64,000 nucleotides of DNA from Colwellia sp. 39_35_sub15_T18. Its GTDB lineage: Bacteria; Pseudomonadota; Gammaproteobacteria; Enterobacterales; Alteromonadaceae. Every line of letters starts with the position of its first letter. Position 1 is the first letter of the stretch. The stretch is from positions 62,001 through 126,000 of the forward strand of contig MAAE01000025.1 in assembly GCA_002162675.1 (NCBI GenBank), read 5' to 3'. Of the stretch, positions 50,907 through 61,588 are shown one piece after another. Both the position numbers and the translations under genes were made by a program. Under the pieces are notes generated by a model. The model saw only the letters and a program-made list of their open reading frames with translations. It was not told the origin of the DNA and did not search any database.

Positions 50907-52130
50907 AAAATACTTCTAGCACAAAAAGCAACCAAAAAATCACTTAGCCAAGACATAGGTCTTGCCGTTCTAACCAAGCAAGCTGCAACAAATGTGGCTG
51001 TGCTCACGTTTGGTGGTTGCGCTATTGCCTCACTATCTAGTAAAGGCGAAAGTAACCGCGTACAAATTTTACCTGATGGTTATTTTGTGCCAACCGATGG
51101 CCGTGAAGTCGATGTAGAAGGTGGGCAGTGGTTGATGGATGCACAAGCATTCGCCTCTTTAACAGCAAATATTTCCCTACGTAAAAACGACTTTATGTTT
51201 GATTACGAACATCAAACACTTTACACCGAACAAAATGGCAAGCCTGCTCCCGCTGCTGGTTGGTTTAAAAAATTAGACTATGTGCCAGGTGAAGGGTTGT
51301 TTGCTGTCAATGTCGATTGGACGCCAACAGCCACTAAACATATTAGCGATAAAGAATATCGTTATACCTCTGCTGTTTTTTCTTATGACCTTAAAACAGG
51401 TCGCCCCATTGAATTAATGCACGTTGCATTAACCAACGAGCCAGCACTTGATGGCATGAAAGCTATTGCGGCTTTAAAAACAAAAAATCACTTAACTGGC
51501 AAATCTGCCCCCTCAACTGGAGATATCCCAATGAATGAAGCCTTAAAACTCATGCTTGATTTGTTAGGCGTTGCACATACCGATGATGATTTATCGAATG
51601 TGGCGGCGTTAACTGCAATTCAAGATAAAGCCAAGGTGGCCATTGCTGCGCTTAAGAGTAAAGCAGATCAAGCAGGTCAACTTGAAAAAGATTTAAATAC
51701 TGCACAAACATCGGTTACCGCGCTAAAAGCTACTGCAGCGAACACTAATGGTGCTGTTGATTTAGCTAAATTTGTCCCTGTTGAAACCTATAACGCGCTA
51801 GCTACTAATTTTGCCGCTTTAAAAGCAGGGAGTGATAGCAACTCGGTTGAGCAGTTACTAAAAGACAACACTGACAAAGTGTTTGAATCTGAAATTGGCT
51901 ACTTAACGGATTTTGGCAAACAGCAAGGTTTTGCCGCATTAAAAACCATGGTTGATGCTCGCCCTGTGATTGCGGCCTTAAAAACCACCCAAACAAAAGG
52001 CAAAGAAAAGCCTGGTGAAACTAACACAGGCATAGCGGCACTTACCGCTGAGCAAAAATACACCGCTGATCAACTTGGTCTTAGTCATAAAGATTTTCTA
52101 GCAACACTTAATAATAAGGAAACTAAATAA
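50904..52130 (+). CDS. Mu gpI-like protease/scaffold
   Basis: FDYEHQTLYTEQNGKPAPAAGWFKKLDY...MHVALTNEPALDGMKAIAAL. Confidence 0.9.
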   Translation: MKILLAQKATKKSLSQDIGLAVLTKQAATNVAVLTFGGCAIASLSSKGESNRVQILPDGYFVPTDGREVDVEGGQWLMDAQAFASLTANISLRKNDFMFDYEHQTLYTEQNGKPAPAAGWFKKLDYVPGEGLFAVNVDWTPTATKHISDKEYRYTSAVFSYDLKTGRPIELMHVALTNEPALDGMKAIAALKTKNHLTGKSAPSTGDIPMNEALKLMLDLLGVAHTDDDLSNVAALTAIQDKAKVAIAALKSKADQAGQLEKDLNTAQTSVTALKATAANTNGAVDLAKFVPVETYNALATNFAALKAGSDSNSVEQLLKDNTDKVFESEIGYLTDFGKQQGFAALKTMVDARPVIAALKTTQTKGKEKPGETNTGIAALTAEQKYTADQLGLSHKDFLATLNNKETK

Positions 52131-53038
52131 TGGCGATTGTTACTCCCGCATTAATTACCGCGCTTTTTACTGGCTACAACGCCAACTTTGAAGCGGGTAA
52201 ATCAGAAGCCCAACCGCAATTTAGTAAAATTGCTTCGGTTATTAAATCAACCACTGCTAGTAATACTTATGGTTGGTTGGGTAAATTTCCAAGCTTAGCT
52301 AAATGGATTGGCGATCGTAATATTCAGTCAATGAAAGCTCATGGTTACACCATTATTAATGAAGACTATGAATCAACCGTGGGTGTTGATCGTAACGACA
52401 TTGAAGATGACAACCTTGGTATTTACGCGCCAATCTTCAAAGAAATGGGGCGTGCGGCGGCTATTCATCCTGATGAAGAGTGCTTTTCATTACTCAGTGC
52501 AGGTTTTACTACTGACTGTTATGACGGTCAATTTTTCTTTGATACCGATCACCCCGTAAATCCAGAAGCTGATGGCTCAGGTGTTGATGTCTCAGTGGCC
52601 AATGTGGAGATTGATGGTGGTTATGCCGGCGAACCTTGGTTTTTACTCGATACCAGTAAAGCCATTAAGCCTATTATATTTCAAGAGCGCAAAATGCCAG
52701 CCTTAATCAGTATGACTAAAACTGACGATGAAGCGGTATTTATGAGCAAGCAATTCCGTTATGGCGTTGATTGTCGTGATAAAGCTGGTTATGGCTTTTG
52801 GCAAATGGCCTTTGCTAACAAGCGTGAACTTAACGCAGATAATTTATGGGACACCATTGCCGCTATGCGTGCTTTTACCGCTGATGGTGGTCGTAAATTA
52901 GCGATTAAACCTACTTTGTTAGTCGTACCACCAAGCTTAGAAAAGCTAGCCACGCGTCTAATGGAACGTGAGTTAGATGCCAACAGCTCCAACGAATTAA
53001 AAGGTCGCTTAGAAATATTGGTTGCTGACTATTTATAA
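52130..53038 (+). CDS. Mu gpT-like major capsid protein
   Basis: TALFTGYNANFEAGKSEA...SNTYGWLGKFPSLAKWIGDRNIQ. Confidence 0.95.
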   Translation: MAIVTPALITALFTGYNANFEAGKSEAQPQFSKIASVIKSTTASNTYGWLGKFPSLAKWIGDRNIQSMKAHGYTIINEDYESTVGVDRNDIEDDNLGIYAPIFKEMGRAAAIHPDEECFSLLSAGFTTDCYDGQFFFDTDHPVNPEADGSGVDVSVANVEIDGGYAGEPWFLLDTSKAIKPIIFQERKMPALISMTKTDDEAVFMSKQFRYGVDCRDKAGYGFWQMAFANKRELNADNLWDTIAAMRAFTADGGRKLAIKPTLLVVPPSLEKLATRLMERELDANSSNELKGRLEILVADYL

Positions 53039-53059
53039 CGTAAACAGCTAACTCCCTTT

Positions 53060-53098
53060 GGCTAGCCATGTATTACACAGGCATGGTTAGTCCTTTTT
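53060..53098 (+). terminator. Terminator/attenuator after the major capsid gene
   Basis: GGCTAGCCATG-N10/11-CATGGTTAGTC-CTTTTT. Confidence 0.6.
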
Positions 53099-53128
53099 AT
53101 TCATTCCAAATTTTGGAGTAAACATGAA

Positions 53129-53632
53129 ATGGCTAAAACTAAGCTTAAATATAAAGTATCTCTTATTGCCGCTGTCATTATTAGTGCAATGCACACAGGC
53201 TATCGCCGTGCAGGTATTGCGTTTGATAAAGGTGACAACACCGTTGAAATTGATGAATTGCAACTGGCGCAAATCGAACAAGATAGCAACCTATTGGTAC
53301 AATCAACTGAGTCTATTGAACCAAATACGGATCACTCAACGCAAGGGAACTTGGATGCAGATGGTTTGGGCATGTCTGTAAATTCAAAAGATGAAATTCA
53401 TTTAGATAATGCCATTTTTGATGGCGCACCACCTGAATTAATTCATTTTGTTATTACTTTGCATTTGTTACACCAAGAAACACCATTAGCTAAAGCTCCA
53501 AAGTGTGACGAACTCGAATGTGAGTTTGTTGATGAAGATAACAACACTAAAATGGTGAAACCATCAGCAGCACAGCGCGATGCTGCGTGGGTTTGGTATC
53601 AAGATAACATTATTAATCACGTGCCAGGTTAA
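53129..53632 (+). CDS. HI1506-like / gp35-like phage protein
   Basis: AAVIISAMHTGYRRAGIAFDKGDNTVEI. Confidence 0.65.
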   Translation: MAKTKLKYKVSLIAAVIISAMHTGYRRAGIAFDKGDNTVEIDELQLAQIEQDSNLLVQSTESIEPNTDHSTQGNLDADGLGMSVNSKDEIHLDNAIFDGAPPELIHFVITLHLLHQETPLAKAPKCDELECEFVDEDNNTKMVKPSAAQRDAAWVWYQDNIINHVPG

Positions 53633-53637
53633 TCATT

Positions 53638-54060
53638 ATGCCTTATTGCACTAAACAAGACTTGATAGACCGCTTTGGTGAGGACGAGTTAATTGATTTA
53701 ACTGACCGTGACAACATGAGTGTTATTGACGAAACCGTACTTGACCAAGCTATTGCAGATGGCAGTGCTGAAATGGACGGTTACCTAGGTGGTCGTTATC
53801 AATTACCACTAGTAACCGTACCGCCAGTACTTAAAGCGCTTTGTTGCAATATTGCCCGTTACAAGTTGTACGACGAGCAAGCCAGTGAGCAAGTAACCAA
53901 ACGTTACGACAGTGCTATTAAATTTTTATTTAGTGTTTCTAAAGGTGAAATTAGCTTAGGTGTTGATGGTTCAGGGGCAAAAGCGACCAGTACAGATTTA
54001 GCCGACATTCAAAGCGCTGGTAGTATTTTTGCTCGAAATGTTAGTAAGGGTTTTATTTAG
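53638..54060 (+). CDS. DUF1320 (Mu gp36-like)
   Basis: MPYCTKQDLIDRFGEDELIDLTDRD...LGGRYQLPL. Confidence 0.9.
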   Translation: MPYCTKQDLIDRFGEDELIDLTDRDNMSVIDETVLDQAIADGSAEMDGYLGGRYQLPLVTVPPVLKALCCNIARYKLYDEQASEQVTKRYDSAIKFLFSVSKGEISLGVDGSGAKATSTDLADIQSAGSIFARNVSKGFI

Positions 54061-54507
54061 ATGTTTACTGCCGTTAAGCAACGTGTAGAGCAGATTGATA
54101 ATGCGCAAGGACAGCGTGTATTTGATCAAGTTAAGTCAGCGTTAAATATGGCCGCACTTAAAGGTAAAAGTATACCTAAATCCTATTGTGCTTATGTCGT
54201 CCCTGTAAGTGATTTACCTAGAAGTTTAGCTGATGATTTAGCTGGCTCCGTTGAAGAAATCACATCAACTGTTGCTGTAGTTATCGGTATTCAAAGCCGT
54301 AATGATCCAACAGGAGAAAAAGGAAATGAACTATTACAAGAAACATTAAGCCAAGTGCGTAAAAGTTTGCTGGCTTACTCACCAAAAGCAGGTTATCGCG
54401 GTTTTAAGCTAGCAGGTGGTAATTTGCTTAATATGGCTGATAACGGTATTTGGTGGTTAGAAAAATTTTCAACAACTTACTATTTGGAGTCAACTTATGA
54501 CAACTAA
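54061..54507 (+). CDS. Tail terminator/completion-like protein (gp37-like)
   Basis: Position and size. Confidence 0.65.
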   Translation: MFTAVKQRVEQIDNAQGQRVFDQVKSALNMAALKGKSIPKSYCAYVVPVSDLPRSLADDLAGSVEEITSTVAVVIGIQSRNDPTGEKGNELLQETLSQVRKSLLAYSPKAGYRGFKLAGGNLLNMADNGIWWLEKFSTTYYLESTYDN

Positions 54508-54691
54508 CAAAAAAGATATCCCAGCAAACAGTGCTGTTGCTAAATCGGCTTCAGTTGAACAAGTGCTAAATAAGCATGATAAATCAGCTGTTGAAGCGGC
54601 TAAAACCAACACTAAAAACGATGGCTCGCACATTGCTAAGCAACGCCAAAAGCTTATTGATAATGCTAACGCTGCTAAGGAGACTAAATAA
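54497..54691 (+). CDS. Small phage hypothetical protein
   Basis: Overlapping packed ORF. Confidence 0.5.
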   Translation: MTTNKKDIPANSAVAKSASVEQVLNKHDKSAVEAAKTNTKNDGSHIAKQRQKLIDNANAAKETK

Positions 54692-55620
54692 TGCCTATTT
54701 TACTTGCTGAATACGTTTTTGCTGCCAAAGTTGAAGCAACTTACGGTACTGATGCTACGCCAAATACCACCTTAAATGCCATGCGCGTTAAAGCAAATAT
54801 TGACGTAGCCAAGGTGGACACTGAAGAAATGGATTACGATTCAGGCCGCAGTGGCGCAAAAGGCACTATAGAAAAAACTCGTCGTGTTGAAGGCTCACTT
54901 GATTCTTATATGGCAGGCTCTGGTACTGCAATTGTACCTCCCGCTATTACCCCGCTATTAAAAGCTGCAGGGTTAAGTGTAACGGCAGCAGCTGATCATG
55001 TAGCAATTGCTTTAGCTGATTTGAAAAATTTAGACTCAATCACCGGAAAATTCTTTCGCGGCTTAACCAGTCAAACCCATGTAGGTGCGCGTATGAATTG
55101 GGAAATTGAACTTAGCCTGGACGCTTTACCTAAAATTAAATTCCCTAGCTATATGGCGCTTTATGCCCCACAAGTGGTTGAAGGTGGTGCACCTAATGTT
55201 GATTTGTCAGCGTTTAAAAACCCTAAACCTTTAACGCCAGTTAACTTTGTTAAAACCGATGTGTTTGGCTATTCCGCTTCTATTTCTAAAGTCATGATCA
55301 AAGGCAATAACGAGGTGATTTATAGCCCAGAGTCACAATCAATTGAGATTATTGACCGTAAAGTCACTATTGATATTGAACTACAAGAGCCAAGCCCAGA
55401 CGTGAAAGATTTTTATGAATTAATTGGCTCCTATGGCGTTATTGATATTCAAAAAGGTGTTGATGTTGTAGATGAAGGTCATATTTTTGAAGCGCTAGCT
55501 TCTAATGCCCAACTCGCCAATGTTACCAGCAGCGAACGTAACAAAATTAGCTACCTTAATTGTTCGTTTGTTTGTGTGCCAACTGCTGCAAATAACGAAA
55601 TAGCGATGAAAACCCGTTAA
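54691..55620 (+). CDS. Phage tail tube / major tail protein
   Basis: Position; YVFAAKVEATYGTDATPN...; no sheath-like gene precedes it. Confidence 0.75.
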   Translation: MPILLAEYVFAAKVEATYGTDATPNTTLNAMRVKANIDVAKVDTEEMDYDSGRSGAKGTIEKTRRVEGSLDSYMAGSGTAIVPPAITPLLKAAGLSVTAAADHVAIALADLKNLDSITGKFFRGLTSQTHVGARMNWEIELSLDALPKIKFPSYMALYAPQVVEGGAPNVDLSAFKNPKPLTPVNFVKTDVFGYSASISKVMIKGNNEVIYSPESQSIEIIDRKVTIDIELQEPSPDVKDFYELIGSYGVIDIQKGVDVVDEGHIFEALASNAQLANVTSSERNKISYLNCSFVCVPTAANNEIAMKTR

Positions 55621-55708
55621 CCGCTTTTATCACTAATTAAACGGGGGTGCACGCCCCTTTACTTATAAATAGTCACCAAAGTAAACCAACCCCAATAGGA
55701 AGAACATT

Positions 55709-56185
55709 ATGCAATTTCAAGTTGAAGCATTAAAAGAAGGTCGTTTTAAGAAGCCCGTAGAAATTTCAGTACCTAGTGAAGAGATGAACAATGCAGGTAA
55801 AACAATTTATCACAAAGCGCACTTTGTTGCTGAATACATCAATGTGGATGATAAAGAAAGAGAAGCTAATCAAAAGCAGTTACAAGAGATAAGCGATAAA
55901 GCTGAAGCACTGCCCGATGATGCTAGTTTTGAAGACCGTCAAAAACTGACTAAAGCAGTTAAAACGCTAAAAAATAGTTTTATTCAAAAGTATCTGGTTG
56001 GTATTGAAAAACATAAAAAACATCCATTTCCATTTTTGAGCGGTAAGGAAGAGTTTAAAGATATCCCAATTTTACTTGATATTCGCTTATTTCAAGAAGC
56101 TGTTTCTGATGCTTATGAAGATGAAATTAACAAAAATCAAAATGAAAAATTATCGAAAGTACTGTCGGGAAACTTAAAGCGGTAG
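55709..56185 (+). CDS. Tail assembly chaperone, G-type (0 frame)
   Basis: ORF between tail tube and tape measure ending just after GGGAAAC. Confidence 0.75.
   Translation: MQFQVEALKEGRFKKPVEISVPSEEMNNAGKTIYHKAHFVAEYINVDDKEREANQKQLQEISDKAEALPDDASFEDRQKLTKAVKTLKNSFIQKYLVGIEKHKKHPFPFLSGKEEFKDIPILLDIRLFQEAVSDAYEDEINKNQNEKLSKVLSGNLKR
56167..56173 (+). promoter_or_regulatory. Programmed -1 frameshift slippery heptamer G GGA AAC
   Basis: In phase with the 55709 ORF (TCG GGA AAC); -1 frame continues into ORF 56230-56601. Confidence 0.75.
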
Positions 56186-56601
56186 CCCAATATTACGCCA
56201 GTCTTTCTTTTGTTGGGAAAACAGATGAATTGACCGGCGATTTATTGGGGGAAACCCTCAGAGACATGCAAGTCTGTGATGAGGAAATAAAGGAAGTATT
56301 AGCTGCACAGGAGGCGAACGGAAGCAATGTCGTTGAAAGTGCAAGCAAGATGCCTGAAGTACAGCCGGGTAATCTTGCCATCGTAGAGTTGTTCTTTGCG
56401 GTTGGAAAGTATTGGGAACGTGCAGGCATGGATGCCACCCGACTTTGTTTAGATCCATTAAAAGTTGAAGCACGGGCATCAAAACTACGTTGGTACAAAA
56501 ACCTTGACGATGAAGCAATAGAGCTGATTTGGCAAGGATTAGACATTATGGAAAGCGCCTGTTTAACCACTTGGTCGGAGCATAAAAAGAATAATGAGTG
56601 A
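56173..56601 (+). CDS. Tail assembly chaperone T-extension, expressed as G-T fusion by -1 frameshift
   Basis: -1 frame open from the slippery site; no ATG near its start, only TTG at 56230. Confidence 0.75.
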   Translation, partial: LKAVAQYYASLSFVGKTDELTGDLLGETLRDMQVCDEEIKEVLAAQEANGSNVVESASKMPEVQPGNLAIVELFFAVGKYWERAGMDATRLCLDPLKVEARASKLRWYKNLDDEAIELIWQGLDIMESACLTTWSEHKKNNE

Positions 56602-59600
56602 TTTAAAACTAGCGATAAAGCTTACTACTGACGGCGGCAAAATTGTTGTAAAAGATTTACAGCAAATTGACGATGCTGCAGATAAAGTGAATCACTCATT
56701 AACCGGCACAGGTAAAAGCGGCCGTGTTGCTGGTCAAGGCTTAAATCAAGCCAGTGGCGGTGCAGATGTACTAACGGGTTCGTTAAAGTCTATGCTTGCA
56801 CAAGCCGCAGGTGTTATTGCCCTTGGTTTTGGTATAGACAAAATTGCTTCTGGTATGTACGACGGTATTGATGCCTTTCAAGGCTACCGTGGCCAATTAA
56901 AAACCATCACTGGTGACTTTGACTCTGCCAGTGTTGAACTTGACCGACTTATTAACCTTTCAAAAGAAACGCCATTTACCCTAGCACAATCAGTTGAAGG
57001 CTTTAGCAAGCTTACTCACTTAGGTTTAGACCCGTCTAAACAATCTATGATCAGCTATGGCAACACTGCAGCGGCCATGGGTAAAGATTTAATGCAAATG
57101 ATTGAAGCGGTAGCCGATGCTAGCGTTGGCGAGTTTGAACGCTTAAAAGAATTTGGTATTAAAGCCAGTTCTCAAGGTGAAAACGTTCGTTTTACCTTTC
57201 AAAATGTTAGTACCACCATTAAAAAAGATGCGGCTAGCATTCAGCAATATTTAATTGATTTAGGTAACAATAAGTTTGGTGACGCAATGGGCGACCAAAT
57301 GGGTCGCTTAAGTGCTAAATCAAGCAACTTACAAACCTCTATCGCACAACTTTATAATGAAATGGGTAACTTAGGTGCTGCAGACAGTATTGGTAATTCT
57401 ATTGATGGTATTGCTTCACTTATTGATGAAATAACCAAAAACTTACCTGAAGTTTTAGAAAACATTACCACGCTTTTTGAAGTAATGGCCGTTGTTGTTG
57501 GTGCTAAATTATTACCTGCCTACACAAGCCTTGTTGCCAATGGCATTAAAACCTACATAGCCAGTAATATTGCAGCAAGCGTAAGTACCAATGCTATGGG
57601 GCAAGTTATTAGCCGTACTACCGTGAAAATGAATTTAATGGCTGCGGCAGGCCGTGCGGCTAAAGGTTCGTTAGCGCTAATTGGTGGCCCTATTGGTGTT
57701 GCTGTGTTAGCAGGCTATGCATTGTATGAACTAAATGACGCAATGGGTGAAACCAGAACAGGTGCAGAACAGCTTGAAGAGACTTTAGGAAAAACCAGAA
57801 AAGCCATTGAAGACATGACACGTGCTGAGCAGCTATCAACACAGGCTGCTTACAAAAAGCTTATCAATGAAAAGAAAGCGGCTATTGATGAATTAAAAGC
57901 CCTGGCAAAAGAACAAGCACAACAAGCTAATAATACTAACGGTAAAAATTCATCAACCGCGTCTGGTGTTCAGTTATGGGGAACTAGCGAACAAGCAAAA
58001 ACAGCGACTAAAGAACTTGAAGCGTTAAAAAATTCATTGTCAGATGTTGAAGGTGCTTTGTTTGATGCGGGCATGGCTGGCATTCAATGGAATAAAGTTA
58101 TTGTAAAAGGTGTTGATTTAGCCAAAGCAAAAGCTGAAGCCGCTAAAAAGTCAGCTAATAACGAAAAAATTAAATTAACCACTAACCAAAAACTGATCGC
58201 ATCGCTTAAACAGCAGTTAAAAATAAGCAAACTAACTGGCATAGAGAAGCTGGAAGAAATCAACCTAAGCAAACTTTCAAGTGAAATTAAAGACGGTGAA
58301 ATAGCTAAGGTAAAAGAGCTTACTGCCGCATTATATGAACAGTCACAAATAGCAGAGCAAAAACAAGATGACAGTGATTATTATCAGTCAGTCATCGATG
58401 GCGCTAATGATATTAGCGAAAGTTGGAACGCTGCTGGTAACGTTATTGTTAACACTTTTGGCACAATCGGTGAGCAATTAGACAAGCTTGCCCAACAACA
58501 AGAAAGTTACGCCAATAAACAAAGAAAACTTGCTGCAGACAAAGTTAAATATGCCGATGATCCTAAAAAATTAGGTGAAATATCCAAGGCTGAAAACGCC
58601 CTCGCTAAACAAAAAGACCGAAACGCGATAAGTGAAATAAGCTCTTATCGTGCTATTACTGATTCTGCCGCCAGTATGTTTAGTGAAAACTCTAAAGGCC
58701 GCAAAGCCATGCAAGCCGCTAGTGATGTTTTTACTGCAATAGAATTAGCAAATTCAGCATTACGAGTTGGTAGTTATGCTATCGAGGCGGTTACCGCCGC
58801 ATTCGCAGCACCATGGCCTATCGGCTTCGCCAGTGGTGCTGCCATGATAGCCATTATGGCAGGCTTAGGTGTTGCTGTTTCTGGTGGCTCAGGCTCTGCG
58901 CCAGAAAGTGCAGAGCAACGTCAACAAACCCAAGGCACCGGCACAGTACTTGGCAGTGATGATAAATCAGCCTCTATTTTAAACAGCTACGAACGCATTG
59001 AAGAGTTAGAACTCGATCAATACGCAGAGCTGCGTGAAATGAATGCTAGCTTGAATGATTTGAATAACAACATTACGAATTTGGTTGCTAATTTAGTCAG
59101 TAATTTTGGCCGCTTTGATGAAGCCAGTTACGGCGGCCAATTAGGCAACCAAAGCACAACTTCTAAGTTTGAAGAGTTGTTGATTGGTGGCGGTATTGGG
59201 CAAGTTTTAAAATCATTAGATCCAACGGGCATAGTAGGCAAAATTTTTAGCAGTTTTTCTAGTAAAAAGAAATCACTGGTTGACTCGGGCATCAGTATTG
59301 TCGCGCAAACTTTCGGCGATGTTATCGATACCGGGCTTTTACAAGCCCAAGCTTATTTTGATATAAAAACTAAGAAAAAGAAATTTTGGGGCATATCATC
59401 ATCAACCAGTTATAACACCGAATACCAAAGTATCGGCTCACAACTTGAGCATGAAATGGCGCTGATTTTTGGCGACATTGGTAACTCAATTAATCAAGCG
59501 GTTGACGTGCTTGACTTAGATGTTTCTAAAAGCCTAGATGATTTTGTTATTGATTTGCCTAAAATAAGTTTTAAAGATTTAAGCGGTGATGAGATTCAAG

Positions 59601-61588
59601 CGGAACTTGAAGCCATGTTCTCTAGTCAGTCTGACTTAATGGCCACTTACTTAGTACCAGGACTACAAGACTTTCAACAAGTCGGAGAGGGTTTATACGA
59701 AACACTTATTCGCCTTGCGCAAGAGCAAGCTGTTTTCAACTCAGTGCTTGAAATCACCGGCAACACCTTGGCCGATGTTGACGCTAACCAAACAATTGAG
59801 GCTACTCAGGCCATTATTGGCTTTGCTGGCTCAATTGAAGCGTTGCAAAGCGCAGCAAGCACGTATTTCAATGAATTTTATAGCGAAGCTGAGCAGTTTG
59901 ATTATTTACAAAAACAGCTTAATGAACAGTTTGCAGCATTAGGTCTTAGCGTGCCAGCAACACGCGATGGCTTCAAAACACTGATTAGTGTATTAGACCC
60001 GCTAAACGAAGCTGACCAACGTTTATATGCTCAATTATTATTATTATCAGGACAATCTGCTGAATATTACGATGCCCTTGAAAACCAAGGCACGGCTATT
60101 GACGACACGCTTGAAAAAGAAAATGAACTAGCGGCAGCAAGACAAGCCTTTGTTGAAGACATTCAAGGTCAGCTTGAGCGACTTGATATGTCGCCCTTGC
60201 AAATTAAACTGGATGATTTACAAAAAACATTTTTAGACTCGTTTGAAGACGCCCAGCAGTTGGGTGCAGAAACCGCATTATTAGAGCAACTGTATGCTAA
60301 CCGTCGTCAAACCATTGTTGAAGATGCATTAGAAAATGTGAATGCCGTACATCAACGTTCAATGGACACATTAACCCGTGACCATGAAGAAGTAGTCAAT
60401 GATTTAGTAAACAATAACACTCGTTTAGTGTCAGCGTTTAGCGCATTGAATGCCAGTATTGCCAATAGTATTTTATCTATTAGACGCCAAGGCAGTAACT
60501 GGTCTGAAAGTAACTATCAAACAACTCAAATCAGTGACTTGTCATCGTTACTTGGCGAAGGCTCAGTTGAAGAGCAAATTAGTAACATTGACAGCTTACA
60601 GCAAGCTTATGTTAATAAGTATAACGCAGAGCTTCAAGGGCTTAATGCCAGCCGTGATGCAGCACAAAGCGCTTATGATAATCAGCTAAATCAAATTGAA
60701 AACAGATACCAAGCCGAGCTAGAAGTATACAACGGCATGCGCTCTGCACTTGATTCGCTAAAAGATGCGGTAGATAACTTATTACTCAGTGATTTATCAA
60801 CGCTGACTAATGAGCAAAAATTAGCAGAGTCTAAATCGCAATATCAAACCACTTTAGCCAGAGCTAAAACGGGCGATGTTGATGCTATTTCTAGTCTCGG
60901 TAATGTTCATAGAAACTACTTGTCTGAAGCTCAAAACATGTATTCCAGCAGTGATGCCTTTCAAAATATTTTTGATAAATCATTTGCTGAAGTTTCTGCC
61001 ATTTCAGCTAAAAACATTCATTCACCAAGTAAGCAACGCGCACCTTCAGTACCTGCGGCTATTACTCGCCACAACGTTAAAGTGCAAGAGTTGCAAACCT
61101 CCACCGTTGAAAGCCTCCAAGAACTACACGAATTAAGTAAAGCGCTAGAAGCTGAGAACCAAACCGCGTTTGATATTGCCATGAGTGATTTAACGCTTCA
61201 GCTTGACACTAACAAAACACTGTTAATAGCAGAACTAAGTGCCAATACCCTTGAAATTAATACCCAAGCTGCCGCTGACGCACAAACTCTAAATGAAGCC
61301 ATGCAAAGACAATTAGAAGCTAGGGCCCAACAAAACGCTGCAGTACAGCAAAACAACGAAAAACAAACCGATGCCACCAATAAAATGAGAGAGCAAGTAG
61401 TCGCAGAGTTACGTTCGGTTAAAGCTGAGCTTAACGCGCAAACTAAAAAGCAGAATCAACAAATTTTACAAGCGCAGCAACAAGCAGCTGATGCTCAAAA
61501 AAGAGCAGAAAAGTTAGCACGTCAATTGAAAGAACAAGCCACAATTATTGAGAACCAAAGCGATGCATTTATGCGAGCACTACCATAA
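56594..61588 (+). CDS. Tail tape measure protein (1664 aa)
   Basis: Large, helical; YRGQLKTITGDFDSASVELDRLINLSKETPFTLAQSVEGFSKL tape-measure N-terminal motif. Confidence 0.92.
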   Translation: MSDLKLAIKLTTDGGKIVVKDLQQIDDAADKVNHSLTGTGKSGRVAGQGLNQASGGADVLTGSLKSMLAQAAGVIALGFGIDKIASGMYDGIDAFQGYRGQLKTITGDFDSASVELDRLINLSKETPFTLAQSVEGFSKLTHLGLDPSKQSMISYGNTAAAMGKDLMQMIEAVADASVGEFERLKEFGIKASSQGENVRFTFQNVSTTIKKDAASIQQYLIDLGNNKFGDAMGDQMGRLSAKSSNLQTSIAQLYNEMGNLGAADSIGNSIDGIASLIDEITKNLPEVLENITTLFEVMAVVVGAKLLPAYTSLVANGIKTYIASNIAASVSTNAMGQVISRTTVKMNLMAAAGRAAKGSLALIGGPIGVAVLAGYALYELNDAMGETRTGAEQLEETLGKTRKAIEDMTRAEQLSTQAAYKKLINEKKAAIDELKALAKEQAQQANNTNGKNSSTASGVQLWGTSEQAKTATKELEALKNSLSDVEGALFDAGMAGIQWNKVIVKGVDLAKAKAEAAKKSANNEKIKLTTNQKLIASLKQQLKISKLTGIEKLEEINLSKLSSEIKDGEIAKVKELTAALYEQSQIAEQKQDDSDYYQSVIDGANDISESWNAAGNVIVNTFGTIGEQLDKLAQQQESYANKQRKLAADKVKYADDPKKLGEISKAENALAKQKDRNAISEISSYRAITDSAASMFSENSKGRKAMQAASDVFTAIELANSALRVGSYAIEAVTAAFAAPWPIGFASGAAMIAIMAGLGVAVSGGSGSAPESAEQRQQTQGTGTVLGSDDKSASILNSYERIEELELDQYAELREMNASLNDLNNNITNLVANLVSNFGRFDEASYGGQLGNQSTTSKFEELLIGGGIGQVLKSLDPTGIVGKIFSSFSSKKKSLVDSGISIVAQTFGDVIDTGLLQAQAYFDIKTKKKKFWGISSSTSYNTEYQSIGSQLEHEMALIFGDIGNSINQAVDVLDLDVSKSLDDFVIDLPKISFKDLSGDEIQAELEAMFSSQSDLMATYLVPGLQDFQQVGEGLYETLIRLAQEQAVFNSVLEITGNTLADVDANQTIEATQAIIGFAGSIEALQSAASTYFNEFYSEAEQFDYLQKQLNEQFAALGLSVPATRDGFKTLISVLDPLNEADQRLYAQLLLLSGQSAEYYDALENQGTAIDDTLEKENELAAARQAFVEDIQGQLERLDMSPLQIKLDDLQKTFLDSFEDAQQLGAETALLEQLYANRRQTIVEDALENVNAVHQRSMDTLTRDHEEVVNDLVNNNTRLVSAFSALNASIANSILSIRRQGSNWSESNYQTTQISDLSSLLGEGSVEEQISNIDSLQQAYVNKYNAELQGLNASRDAAQSAYDNQLNQIENRYQAELEVYNGMRSALDSLKDAVDNLLLSDLSTLTNEQKLAESKSQYQTTLARAKTGDVDAISSLGNVHRNYLSEAQNMYSSSDAFQNIFDKSFAEVSAISAKNIHSPSKQRAPSVPAAITRHNVKVQELQTSTVESLQELHELSKALEAENQTAFDIAMSDLTLQLDTNKTLLIAELSANTLEINTQAAADAQTLNEAMQRQLEARAQQNAAVQQNNEKQTDATNKMREQVVAELRSVKAELNAQTKKQNQQILQAQQQAADAQKRAEKLARQLKEQATIIENQSDAFMRALP

